This document shows, piece by piece, positions 1 through 5,890 of a stretch of 22,120 nucleotides of DNA (positions are counted from its first letter, which is position 1; each line of letters opens with the position of its first letter). The notes beneath the pieces were generated by a model that had not been told where the DNA came from, did not search any database, and saw only the letters and a list, made by a program, of their open reading frames with translations. A program made the position numbers and the translations under genes. Origin of the DNA: Patescibacteria group bacterium UBA6899 (GTDB lineage Bacteria; Patescibacteriota; Minisyncoccia; Phycocordibacterales; UBA6899); assembly GCA_002451235.1 (NCBI GenBank), contig DKBN01000004.1:25341-47460 (forward strand). Reading direction: 5' to 3'.

Positions 1-953
1 TCGTCCCCGCCACTGAAGATCTTTCAAGATCTCCGAAGATGCGGCCGACAGATATCCGAGATGCGTACATCTCTTTTCTTTCTTCGTTCGTGGATTTCGG
101 CGGACGTTCCTTCCACCTCGTGACCGATACAGCGAACGCCATGGGTGTTCTTGAACTTCCCCTTTTTCGACGATCCAAGAACATCATCCTCGCCAGCGAA
201 TTGCATGCCCATTTGGGATCGCCGGCGCCGCATGTCGCCGATCCGAACAAGAGCGAAACGCTGGTAGAGCTCCAGCATGCGGTGCGGTCCTCTCGCGCCG
301 ATATGGGCGTCGCGTATGACGGAGATGCCGATCGCATCGGATTTGTCGATGAAACAGGGAGTGTTCTCAGTGCAAATACCGTGATGGCGATCCTTTCTCG
401 CGTCGTGCTTCGCGAACATCCGCGCGCCACCATCCTTTACGATGTCCGCACTTCACGCGCGGTCGAGGAGGAGATACGGCGATGGGGAGGGAACCCCGTA
501 GAGACCGCTGCGGGACATGCGAACATCAAACACCGCATGCGGGAAGAGAACGCTGCGTTCGCGGGAGAATTGACCTCTCATTTCTATTTTTCGGAGGGAG
601 GATACGCTGCGGAAATGGGGTCGCTTCCGGCCATTTTACTTATGAACGAGATGGCAAGAGAACGGAAGACCCTTTCTGAACTTGCGCATGAGATCACGGC
701 TTATCACCATTCGGGAGAGATCAATTTCCACATCAGGGACCCCTATCATCTCTTTGAAGAGCTCAGGCTACGGTATGGGGACGGCAAACTCTCAACCCTC
801 GATGGGCTGAAGTTCTGCTTCCCTGATTGGTGGTTCTCGGTCCGGAGCTCCAACACCGAACCCGTAGTCCGCCTTGTGATCGAAGCTAATTCCGCAGGAG
901 AGCTAGATGTCCATCGCCAAGAACTCACACGCTTCATCGAGCGCTTCGCTTGA
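1..953 (+). CDS. Phosphomannomutase/phosphoglucomutase, 3' part (5' end outside window)
   Basis: Alpha-D-phosphohexomutase family enzyme interconverting hexose-1-P and hexose-6-P, feeding nucleotide-sugar and envelope-glycan synthesis in the cytoplasm. The frame is open to the left edge with no stop, so the N-terminal domain with the catalytic phosphoserine is missing from view. The first visible ATG at 39 is internal. What is visible is the metal-binding loop DGDADR (about 310-340), the sugar-binding segment GELTSHFYFSEGG (about 570-600) and the C-terminal phosphate-binding loop RSSNTEP (about 841-865). The order of domains 2, 3 and 4 is typical of the family. It ends in a 20-bp convergent overlap with nth. 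Whether mannose or glucose phosphate is the substrate cannot be told from the motifs. Confidence 0.93.
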   Translation, partial: VPATEDLSRSPKMRPTDIRDAYISFLSSFVDFGGRSFHLVTDTANAMGVLELPLFRRSKNIILASELHAHLGSPAPHVADPNKSETLVELQHAVRSSRADMGVAYDGDADRIGFVDETGSVLSANTVMAILSRVVLREHPRATILYDVRTSRAVEEEIRRWGGNPVETAAGHANIKHRMREENAAFAGELTSHFYFSEGGYAAEMGSLPAILLMNEMARERKTLSELAHEITAYHHSGEINFHIRDPYHLFEELRLRYGDGKLSTLDGLKFCFPDWWFSVRSSNTEPVVRLVIEANSAGELDVHRQELTRFIERFA

Positions 954-1605
954 ATCGGCCACCCGAGTGTAAGATGGGACACTTCGTGCCCTCATGTGCG
1001 CGCGCCGGGCAATACTTTCTCCCGTATTCAATAAGATAATACGTGAGCATGAACCACTCTTTCCTCGGGAACATCTCCATAAGGTCGCGTTCGATCTTCT
1101 CTGGCCTTTCCTCATCAGTGAGTCCATAGAGCCGCGCAAGACGCTTCACGTGAGTGTCAACCGCTATCCCTTCTACCACCCCGTATGCGTTCCCAAGAAC
1201 CACGTTCGCAGTCTTCCGAGCAACACCCGGGATCTCGATCATCTCTCTCATCGTGCGCGGCAGTTTGCCGTCGAACCTATCCTTAAGCATCTTTGCCGCA
1301 GCGAGTATATTCTTCGTCTTCGCACGATAGAACCCCGTCTGATAGATATACGCAGAAAATTCCTCCGCATCTGCGGAGGCATAGTCGTCGAGCGTACGAT
1401 AATGGGCGAAAAGTTTCGGTGTCACCTCATTCACCTTTTTATCCGTGCATTGCGCCGAGAGCTGCACTGCGACCATCAATTCCCATGGCGTCGAATATTG
1501 GAGCGCCATCTTGGCATCCGGTACCGATCGTTTAAGCGCACGCAGAAACACTCTTCCCTTCGCGATGCGGAGCGCACGCGTGTTCGGCGTTTCTCTCCGG
1601 CGCAT
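934..1605 (-). CDS. nth: Endonuclease III (DNA glycosylase/AP lyase)
   Basis: Base-excision-repair glycosylase that removes oxidised pyrimidines and nicks the abasic site. At 223 aa it has normal family length. The helix-hairpin-helix LPRTMREMIEIPGVARKTAN spans about 115-134, with catalytic Lys131 directly after GVAR and catalytic Asp150 in IAVDTHVKRLARL. The family normally ends in a 4Fe-4S loop (C-x6-C-x2-C-x5-C). Here only Cys199 and Cys209, matching ligands 1 and 3, remain, and the expected positions of ligands 2 and 4 are Gly, so a cluster is unlikely. The start ATG lies 2 nt after the stop of the upstream receiver gene, so the two are probably cotranscribed. The 3' end overlaps the convergent phosphohexomutase gene. 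Confidence 0.93.
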   Translation of the reverse strand: MRRRETPNTRALRIAKGRVFLRALKRSVPDAKMALQYSTPWELMVAVQLSAQCTDKKVNEVTPKLFAHYRTLDDYASADAEEFSAYIYQTGFYRAKTKNILAAAKMLKDRFDGKLPRTMREMIEIPGVARKTANVVLGNAYGVVEGIAVDTHVKRLARLYGLTDEERPEKIERDLMEMFPRKEWFMLTYYLIEYGRKYCPARAHEGTKCPILHSGGRFKRSAR

Positions 1606-1607
1606 GA

Positions 1608-1964
1608 CTATTTGAGGTATTTCCGGGTCCGCTCGATGACGCGGTCCTTATCGAACGGCTTGACGATGAAATCCGACGCTCCAAGCCGTTTTGCTTCTTC
1701 AATGACCGCTTGTTGACCGACCGCAGATATCACGATCGTCTTCACTGATTTATTCAATTGCTTCAGCACATCCATGCCGCTTATTTCCGGCATGATGATA
1801 TCGAGCAGCATGAGATCTGGTTTTTCTTTGTCGCATATATTGAGAGCATCCTGCCCATCACCTGCCTCCGTGATGTTGTAAAATCCTTCCGCCTCAAGGA
1901 TGTCTCTCAGCACCTTCCGCATGAGCGCCGAATCATCAACAATAAGGATCTTCTTCCCGAGCAT
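1608..1964 (-). CDS. CheY-like single-domain response regulator
   Basis: A 118-aa stand-alone receiver domain with no output domain, which probably acts through protein-protein contact after phosphorylation by a histidine kinase not in this window. Acidic pocket Asp10/Asp11, phosphoacceptor Asp55 (LMLLDIIMPE), switch Ser80 and invariant Lys102 (FIVKPF) are all present, so it should be phosphorylatable. The start is chosen because TATAAT lies 6 nt upstream of the ATG (leaderless arrangement). The gene is followed after 2 nt by nth, and the link between a receiver and a repair glycosylase is positional only. The target pathway is unknown; no chemotaxis genes are visible. Confidence 0.92.
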   Translation of the reverse strand: MLGKKILIVDDSALMRKVLRDILEAEGFYNITEAGDGQDALNICDKEKPDLMLLDIIMPEISGMDVLKQLNKSVKTIVISAVGQQAVIEEAKRLGASDFIVKPFDKDRVIERTRKYLK

Positions 1965-1970
1965 GCAAGG

Positions 1971-1976
1971 ATTATA
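1971..1976 (-). promoter_or_regulatory. -10 hexamer of the receiver-nth operon
   Basis: On the minus strand TATAAT is followed by 6 nt and the ATG at 1964, so transcription should begin at or next to the start codon. A convincing -35 is not seen; the upstream DNA is the arm of the 1991-2024 hairpin. Confidence 0.6.
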
Positions 1977-1990
1977 TACTAGAGTGACCA

Positions 1991-2024
1991 GTACAAAAAG
2001 CGGCTCGGTGGCCGCTTTTTGTAC
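1991..2024 (-). terminator. Intrinsic terminator after the FN3 gene
   Basis: A perfect 14-bp stem (GTACAAAAAGCGGC and its complement) with a 6-nt loop TCGGTG. The stem contains A5 and T5 arms, so it could work in both directions. It lies 16 bp beyond the stop of the leftward FN3 gene and just upstream of the receiver gene promoter, insulating the two. Confidence 0.85.
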
Positions 2025-2039
2025 ACAATGAGTCGAACA

Positions 2040-3494
2040 TCACGGGATAGTCACGGAACCGACATTGGAATATCCAGAGCTTCCTGCATTATTCCTTGCT
2101 TTTACGCGACAATAATACGTGTTTCCAGAAGTCACCCCAAAGTCGTAGTAAGAGGTTGAATTCGCCGGGAGAGAAATCCGTGGGGCAAAATTCACGCCGT
2201 CCGTGCTACGCTCGAGGTCATAGTAGGACTCATTGTTAGCATTATCCGCCCATCCGATAACTACCCACGTGGTTGTCCCATATTGCCGCGAATACCCATT
2301 CAACCCTGATGGATCTGCCGGGACTGCGACCGAGGCTGAGGCGACATTTGAATATCCGGAACTTCCCCCGGGGTTGGACGCGTACACGCGATAGTAATAC
2401 ACACCGACGGGAAGATCACCGTCCGAGAAAGAGGTAACACCGGCGGACGTTGTCGCTACCGGGGAAAAATTGACTCCGTCTGTTCCCCTCTCTACGAAAA
2501 ACGCTGATTCGTTGTCTGAGTTGTCATCCCACGTGACGATAATCATGGCCGCATCGCTCGTAGAAGGAGCTGTATTTGCGTTACTTGGGGCAACGGGGGG
2601 GATTTGGGGGCGTTGTGACGGAAACGAAAACAGAGCACGATGTCCCGGCGGAGTTTCGCGCGCACACCCGATAATAGTACGTTGTGTCCGCGGAAACCCC
2701 TGTATCCAGATACGACACAGAGTTTGTGGCCACAGACGCGATCTGGAGCGCTGTAGTCGTGGCTAAGCCACGGAACACCTGGTATGAATCCTCACTCGAT
2801 GCGTTATCGTTCCAGGATAATGCGACCTGAGATGATGCCGTCGCAACCGCACCTAGCCCATTTGGGGCCGCGGGCGGCGTGTCCGGCGTCGTCACAAGCG
2901 CGGGGTTCGAATATGCGGACAACCCCCCCGGCGTTGAACGCTCGGACGCGATAGAAGTAGCTCGTCACTGGATTTACCGTCGTGTCTAAATAGCTTCCAG
3001 TGATATTCTGAGCTGTCGTCCTACCGATCTCGACAAAATTGACTCCGTCCGTGCTTCGCTCGATCGCGTACCCCACTTCGATCGAGGTGTTATCGTTCCA
3101 TTGGAGCGTAACGAGGTGGGCGATAAGTGCGGTTGCGCCAAGCGAGGTCGGGGCAGAAAGTTCGGTATACGTAAGCGTAGCTGATATCTGAGAAAGCCGC
3201 ACCCCTTTCGAGCCAGAGGCATACACGGCACCAATCTCAAGTGTGCTGGTAGACGACTTTATTAAGCTTGCCGAGAATGCGGTAGCCGAAAGGCTCGCTG
3301 GTGTGGTTCCTGTAAGACTGTACGCACCTGAATCCGAGCTATTTTCTCCTCCCCAGCGATAATACACGTTCATGACCGGGTTGCTCCCCCCGTTGCTGTT
3401 TCGTGACGCACAGGGGGTAATGGCGACCGAGGTGATCTGCGCCCCTCGTATCCGGACGCAGGACGAGCGGTCGTCCTGCTCGCTCTCACTTCGT
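2040..3494 (-). pseudogene. Fibronectin type III repeat protein, frameshifted and 5'-truncated
   Basis: Three leftward reading frames join into one protein of four FN3-type repeats, each with a W-x-D-N core (LQWNDN, LSWNDN, VTWDDN, IGWADN) and a YYYRV-like strand. They are preceded by a partial beta-rich segment (about 3457-3165). Such repeats are typical of secreted or surface adhesion proteins. Two single-base offsets break the frame. One is at the G7 tract (coding strand) at 2923-2929 and the other at the C7 tract at 2595-2601. Six bases at either site would restore continuous FN3 sequence (for example FNAGG then LSAYSNP). There is no credible start codon or signal peptide: the frame simply runs back into tRNA-Pro, so the N-terminus appears lost. 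It could be a decayed gene, a phase-variable gene fragment, or sequencing errors in the tracts. Confidence 0.8.
3458..3479 (-). repeat. Perfect hairpin directly after tRNA-Pro
   Basis: A 9-bp inverted repeat (GCAGGACGA and its complement) with a 4-nt loop, 15 bp past the tRNA 3' end and before the FN3 remnant. It has no T-tract. It might help end the tRNA transcript or mark a recombination junction. Confidence 0.5.
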
Positions 3495-3567
3495 TCGGGG
3501 CGCCGGGATTCGAACCCGGAGTCACATGCTCCCAAAGCATGCATGTTAGCCGTTACACTACGCCCCG
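3495..3567 (-). tRNA. tRNA-Pro (anticodon TGG)
   Basis: Reading leftward, a full 73-nt cloverleaf is present. It has a 7-bp acceptor stem CGGGGCG/CGCCCCG, a D-arm GTGT/ACAT, and an anticodon stem CATGC/GCATG around the loop TTTGGGA (anticodon TGG, decodes CCA and other proline codons by wobble). The T-arm is CCGGG-TTCGAAT-CCCGG and the discriminator is A. CCA is not encoded, so the CCA-adding enzyme in this window is needed for maturation. A possible -10 (TATTAT) lies about 25 nt upstream. The FN3 remnant begins immediately behind it. Confidence 0.95.
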
Positions 3568-3631
3568 CTCGTCTTTAATGCGTTTATCGATAATACACGA
3601 AAAGCTCTAAATATAAATAGGCGATCATTAC

Positions 3632-3665
3632 CAATGAAAAAACTCCCACTGAGCGCTTTTCATTG
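3632..3665 (-). terminator. Possible terminator of the yraN operon
   Basis: An inverted repeat of 9 bp (CAATGAAAA / TTTTCATTG) separated by 16 nt, starting 14 bp after the stop of the 53-aa gene. On the minus strand it contains a T6 run behind a short G/C-rich inner stem. It is weaker than the other terminators here. Confidence 0.45.
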
Positions 3666-3678
3666 AATTTGGACGAAC

Positions 3679-3840
3679 TTATCTTCGCGCCTCCATGATC
3701 CCTGTCGCAGAAACGAATCTTTTTGCCGCCCTCTCTGCTGCGGGGTTACCCTCAGCCCGTTCCAACAACTGAGACTCCTCATTCCTTATTCCTTCTATGC
3801 TGTCCGGGGTTTGTTCCACGTGGAACGTTTCTTTGCTCAT
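3679..3840 (-). CDS. Small 53-aa protein with a parS-like site in its coding sequence
   Basis: A 54-codon frame starts with ATG at 3840, only 3 nt after the stop of the 94-aa gene (TAG-ACT-ATG), and ends with TAA. The peptide begins MSKETFHVEQTPDSIEG and is charged and probably helical (ESQLLERAEGNPAAERAAKR). No domain is recognised. The FHVEQ segment is encoded by the palindrome GTTCCACGTGGAAC, which resembles parS, so part of this sequence may be constrained as a DNA site. The tight spacing supports translation, but no clear Shine-Dalgarno is seen. Function unknown. Confidence 0.5.
   Translation of the reverse strand: MSKETFHVEQTPDSIEGIRNEESQLLERAEGNPAAERAAKRFVSATGIMEARR
3812..3827. promoter_or_regulatory. 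parS-like site 1
   Basis: TGTTCCACGTGGAACG matches 14 of 16 positions of the parS consensus TGTTNCACGTGAAACA and contains a perfect 14-bp palindrome. It lies inside the 53-aa gene. Its proximity to two better matches supports it as a ParB site. Confidence 0.6.
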
Positions 3841-3843
3841 AGT

Positions 3844-4128
3844 CTATGTCTTCGATTCTTCTAGTATTCTCTCGATCTCTTCCCTCTCCTCTTGAACGAT
3901 CGCGTGGAGCTTCGAGAGATTTCCCTGTGCATCAAGCTTTCTCTTGAGATTCTTCACAAGGGCATCTATCGAAAACGGGTCCTGGTCGCACACTTCGACG
4001 AACATCGCGAGAATATTCGTCTCACAGTATGGTAAGCGGTCAAGAAGGATCTGCTTATCTTTGCTCTCCAAGGCAGAGAACTCGACGATTTCCTTTGCCC
4101 TGGTCGCCAACTGATTATGATCAGGCAT
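3844..4128 (-). CDS. Hypothetical 94-aa helical protein
   Basis: A small charged protein beginning MPDHNQLATRAKEIVEFS and ending EEREEIERILEESKT; the last 30 residues look like an amphipathic or coiled-coil helix. No domain is recognised. The start at 4128 is preferred over the longer frame (to 4209) because a near-consensus promoter, TTGACT-17 nt-TATAAT, ends 6 nt before this ATG. The mRNA would therefore be leaderless and an upstream start would not be transcribed. It sits between the yraN-like gene and the 53-aa gene, all leftward, in the parS cluster. A link with origin or chromosome biology is only positional. Confidence 0.75.
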   Translation of the reverse strand: MPDHNQLATRAKEIVEFSALESKDKQILLDRLPYCETNILAMFVEVCDQDPFSIDALVKNLKRKLDAQGNLSKLHAIVQEEREEIERILEESKT

Positions 4129-4134
4129 TGGGGC

Positions 4135-4163
4135 ATTATACTTAAATGGTAATAAAAAGTCAA
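4135..4163 (-). promoter_or_regulatory. Strong promoter for the 94-aa gene
   Basis: On the minus strand TTGACT (4163-4158), a 17-nt spacer, then TATAAT (4140-4135). The ATG follows after 6 nt, giving a leaderless transcript. This is the best sigma70-type match in the window. Confidence 0.85.
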
Positions 4164-4180
4164 ATGTCCTTGATAAAACA

Positions 4181-4567
4181 TTATAGTACTTCACTGATCT
4201 TACGGACATATGCTCGCTTTGCTTTTCTATCGATATCTATTGCTAATATTAAGAATTCCCAATCTTTGATATCGAATTGTTCAATGTAGGTAGAAACCAT
4301 CCTCTCTAATCTTTTTAGCTTTTGTGGATGAACGTGTTCCTCTGGCCTATATCCTGTTTCACGTGTAACAGGGTCCATTTCCCCCGCCTTCACCTCGACA
4401 AAATAAGTTATTCCGTTCTTCGAGGAAATAATGTCTATCTCTCCATATGGTTTTCTAAAATTTCTTCCCTCTATTTTATGTCCAGATGACACAAGGTGTC
4501 TTTCCGCAATATCTTCGCCGAGCTTTCCGATCTCGTGCTTTTGATTGCTTGGATTCCTTTTCTTCAT
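4181..4567 (-). CDS. YraN family (UPF0102) putative endonuclease
   Basis: A 128-aa protein with the PD-(D/E)xK-type core of the YraN/UPF0102 family. GKLGEDIAERHLVSSGHKI is followed by GRNFRKPYGEIDIIS and then TYFVEVKAGEMDPVT, where the GEID and EVK residues form the predicted metal site. The family is widely conserved and thought to act on DNA, but its substrate is not firmly established. The start MKKRNPSNQ at 4567 gives normal family length. An upstream ATG at 4612 would add MIHLEFHVEQSSILA, whose FHVEQ is encoded by a parS-like site. A second parS-like site lies within the coding DNA (4355-4370, residues PVTRETG). It is the first gene left of the AT-rich candidate origin. Confidence 0.85.
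   Translation of the reverse strand: MKKRNPSNQKHEIGKLGEDIAERHLVSSGHKIEGRNFRKPYGEIDIISSKNGITYFVEVKAGEMDPVTRETGYRPEEHVHPQKLKRLERMVSTYIEQFDIKDWEFLILAIDIDRKAKRAYVRKISEVL
4355..4370. promoter_or_regulatory. parS-like site 2 (perfect match)
   Basis: The minus strand reads TGTTACACGTGAAACA, a 16/16 match to the parS consensus TGTTNCACGTGAAACA (N = A). It is embedded in the yraN-like coding sequence, as parS sites often are. Confidence 0.85.
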
Positions 4568-4583
4568 CGCTAGAATACTACTC

Positions 4584-4599
4584 TGTTCCACGTGAAACT
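4584..4599. promoter_or_regulatory. parS-like site 3
   Basis: TGTTCCACGTGAAACT matches 15 of 16 positions of parS (last base differs). It lies in the 5' region of the yraN-like gene, 214 bp from site 2, and could also affect that gene's promoter. Confidence 0.8.
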
Positions 4600-4612
4600 C
4601 AAGATGTATCAT

Positions 4613-4792
4613 ATATAGTTCCTACGTAACAAAATAGCGTAGTTTTATTTCTTTTTTGAGAAAATGGCTTAACTACAATATAGGACATAATGTCTTTTAG
4701 GTATGTCCTTTATATTTGTGTCTGTTATCCCTCATACTCACAGAGTTATCCACAGTTTTAAATTCTGTTGCGTTTTGTCTTGGTGAGATAGT
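4613..4792. other. Candidate oriC: AT-rich gap with a DnaA box
   Basis: The gap between the divergent yraN-like and Nudix genes is visibly richer in A/T than its surroundings, especially 4613-4730. It holds a perfect DnaA box TTATCCACA (4746-4754), a partial TTATCC (about 4725) and an inverted repeat AGGACATA/TATGTCCT (4682-4709) enclosing the palindrome GACATAATGTC. A TCATCCACA variant lies nearby at 4323-4331 (minus strand). Three parS-like sites sit just to the left. Genes to the left mostly run leftward and genes beyond 10 kb mostly rightward, as expected around an origin. Only one perfect DnaA box is present, and no dnaA or dnaN is in view, so the call stays tentative. Confidence 0.5.
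4746..4754 (+). promoter_or_regulatory. DnaA box TTATCCACA
   Basis: Exact match to the bacterial DnaA box consensus, within the AT-rich gap next to the parS cluster. Confidence 0.65.
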
Positions 4793-4816
4793 GTGTGGAG
4801 AGAAAGGAGACCGGAA

Positions 4817-5308
4817 TTGAAACGAGCTACGCTGGGAATCGTGATAAGAAATAATGAGATCCTTCTTGGAACAAAGAAGAGGGGAGAGATAGGATCAGGA
4901 ACCCTAAATGGTCCTGGAGGGAAGGTTGATCTCGGGGAAGATGGCGTCGCGTGCCTTGTCCGTGAGGGCAGGGAAGAGTTGGGGATAGAATTGTTCCCCG
5001 AATTACTCGAAAAGATCGCGGTCATCACTTTTTATGCCCGGGGAGAGCCGGATTTTCTGGTGGTGGTTTTTCGCACTAAACTGACTGGGAGAGAACCGGT
5101 AGAAACCGCTGACATGGTCCCCCATTGGTTTCCGCTTGACGAGATTCCATACAAGAGGATGCTTGAGTCGGATAAGGAGTGGTTCCCCAGAGCGATTCGG
5201 GGGGAGCACTTTTTTGCAAATGTGTACACAAGGAGAGGGCAAGGGGATTTGAGCGGATCGAGTTTTTGCCATTTCACAACGCGGGGTAATCCCCGCGTTC
5301 TTTCTTGA
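4817..5308 (+). CDS. Nudix hydrolase, MutT/MTH1-like
   Basis: A 163-aa Nudix pyrophosphohydrolase. The Nudix box GX5EX7REUXEEXGU is complete at 35-57 (GKVDLGEDGVACLVREGREE then LGI). The preceding LLGTKKRGEIGSGTLNGPGG resembles the MTH1/NUDT1 group, which hydrolyses oxidised purine nucleotides such as 8-oxo-dGTP. Nucleotide-pool sanitation is likely but the substrate is inferred. The TTG start at 4817 is chosen because AAAGGAG sits at 4803-4809 with 7-nt spacing; a GTG at 4793 in the same frame has no such site. An intrinsic terminator (5278-5299) overlaps the last codons, so the final ten residues are encoded by the hairpin region. Confidence 0.9.
   Translation: MKRATLGIVIRNNEILLGTKKRGEIGSGTLNGPGGKVDLGEDGVACLVREGREELGIELFPELLEKIAVITFYARGEPDFLVVVFRTKLTGREPVETADMVPHWFPLDEIPYKRMLESDKEWFPRAIRGEHFFANVYTRRGQGDLSGSSFCHFTTRGNPRVLS
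5278..5299 (+). terminator. Terminator overlapping the end of the Nudix gene
   Basis: A 9-bp G/C-rich stem AACGCGGGG/CCCCGCGTT with loop TAAT is followed by CTTTCTT. It lies inside the coding region, 9 nt before the stop codon ends. Confidence 0.7.
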
Positions 5309-5520
5309 AGTCTTGTGAGCCAGGTTATACCTTTCTCGTCCGCCGTCGAGGAGGGCGGGGTATATATGTATGAATACAGCGCTAGGATGATTTCAATGGG
5401 GGGGTAAGTGATGCTGGCCCACGCTCCGTCATTCGGAAAATAGACCAAATATGGCGATGTCTATTGAGATAAATGAACCTCTGGGGCGGTCGCTTCGCTC
5501 TTTCCACACGTTGTCACTCA

Positions 5521-5553
5521 GAAATGAAATGCCCCAAGGGGGCATTTCATTTC
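5521..5553. terminator. Long hairpin, probable bidirectional terminator
   Basis: A perfect 15-bp stem GAAATGAAATGCCCC and its complement around a 3-nt loop (5536-5538). T-rich sequence follows on the plus strand. Confidence 0.65.
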
Positions 5554-5578
5554 ATTCGTTCCTACTAGTGCGGGTTAG

Positions 5579-5680
5579 GAGGATCGCCCGCGGCACTTTG
5601 CTCGCCGACGCTTGCTTTGGCCTGGGCACCGCCTCGCGGTTTCGCGTACTCGCGAAACATCGCTCCGGCGTTCGATCCTC
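5579..5680. other. GC-rich block with paired ends, candidate structured RNA
   Basis: About 100 bp closed by GAGGATCG (5579-5586) and its complement CGATCCTC (5673-5680). It contains a perfect hairpin TTTCGCG-TACT-CGCGAAA (5640-5657) and a short CCGC/GCGG stem. It is not a recognisable tRNA, SRP RNA or tmRNA. It lies between two terminators. It may be an RNA, a repeat or a relic. Confidence 0.3.
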
Positions 5681-5705
5681 TCGGTGCTACACACCTTCGA
5701 TAAGT

Positions 5706-5743
5706 CAACACAAAAAAGTGCCATACGGCACTTTTTTGTGTTG
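5706..5743 (-). terminator. Intrinsic terminator of tRNA-Gly
   Basis: A perfect 17-bp stem CAACACAAAAAAGTGCC and its complement around loop ATAC, with T6 in the arm in either direction. It begins 3 bp beyond the tRNA 3' end. Confidence 0.85.
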
Positions 5744-5746
5744 ATG

Positions 5747-5817
5747 TGCGGGTAGCGAGAATCGAACTCGCGTCTCGTCCTTGGCAAGGACGCATTCTAC
5801 CACTAAACCATACCCGC
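5747..5817 (-). tRNA. tRNA-Gly (anticodon GCC)
   Basis: A 71-nt cloverleaf on the minus strand: acceptor GCGGGTA/TACCCGC, anticodon stem CGTCC/GGACG around TTGCCAA (anticodon GCC), T-arm GCGAG-TTCGATT-CTCGC, discriminator A. CCA is not encoded. A -10-like TATAGT (complement of 5826-5831) ends 8 nt before the mature 5' end, so the primary transcript has almost no leader. Confidence 0.95.
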
Positions 5818-5855
5818 AGTGTTGGACTATAGTATCGAATCATCCCCAAAAAGGA

Positions 5856-5878
5856 AAGCGCCCGCGTGTGGGGCGCTT
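5856..5878 (-). terminator. Terminator of the receiver gene at 5891
   Basis: On the minus strand an 8-bp stem AAGCGCCC/GGGCGCTT with a 7-nt loop is followed by TTCCTTTTT, 12 bp past the stop codon. Confidence 0.8.
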
Positions 5879-5890
5879 GGATCACTCTTG

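Larger units (their letters stand above)
5309..5746. other. Non-coding stretch between Nudix gene and tRNA-Gly
   Basis: No convincing gene in 438 bp. It holds a G7 run (about 5398-5404), a strong hairpin (5521-5553), a GC-rich block with paired ends (5579-5680) and the tRNA-Gly terminator (5706-5743). Open frames crossing it run through the hairpins and lack any family resemblance. Confidence 0.6.

Noticed and set aside
5451..5744. A 97-aa rightward ORF
   Set aside because: It runs through the 5521-5553 hairpin, the GC-rich block and the tRNA-Gly terminator and has no family features or ribosome-binding site.
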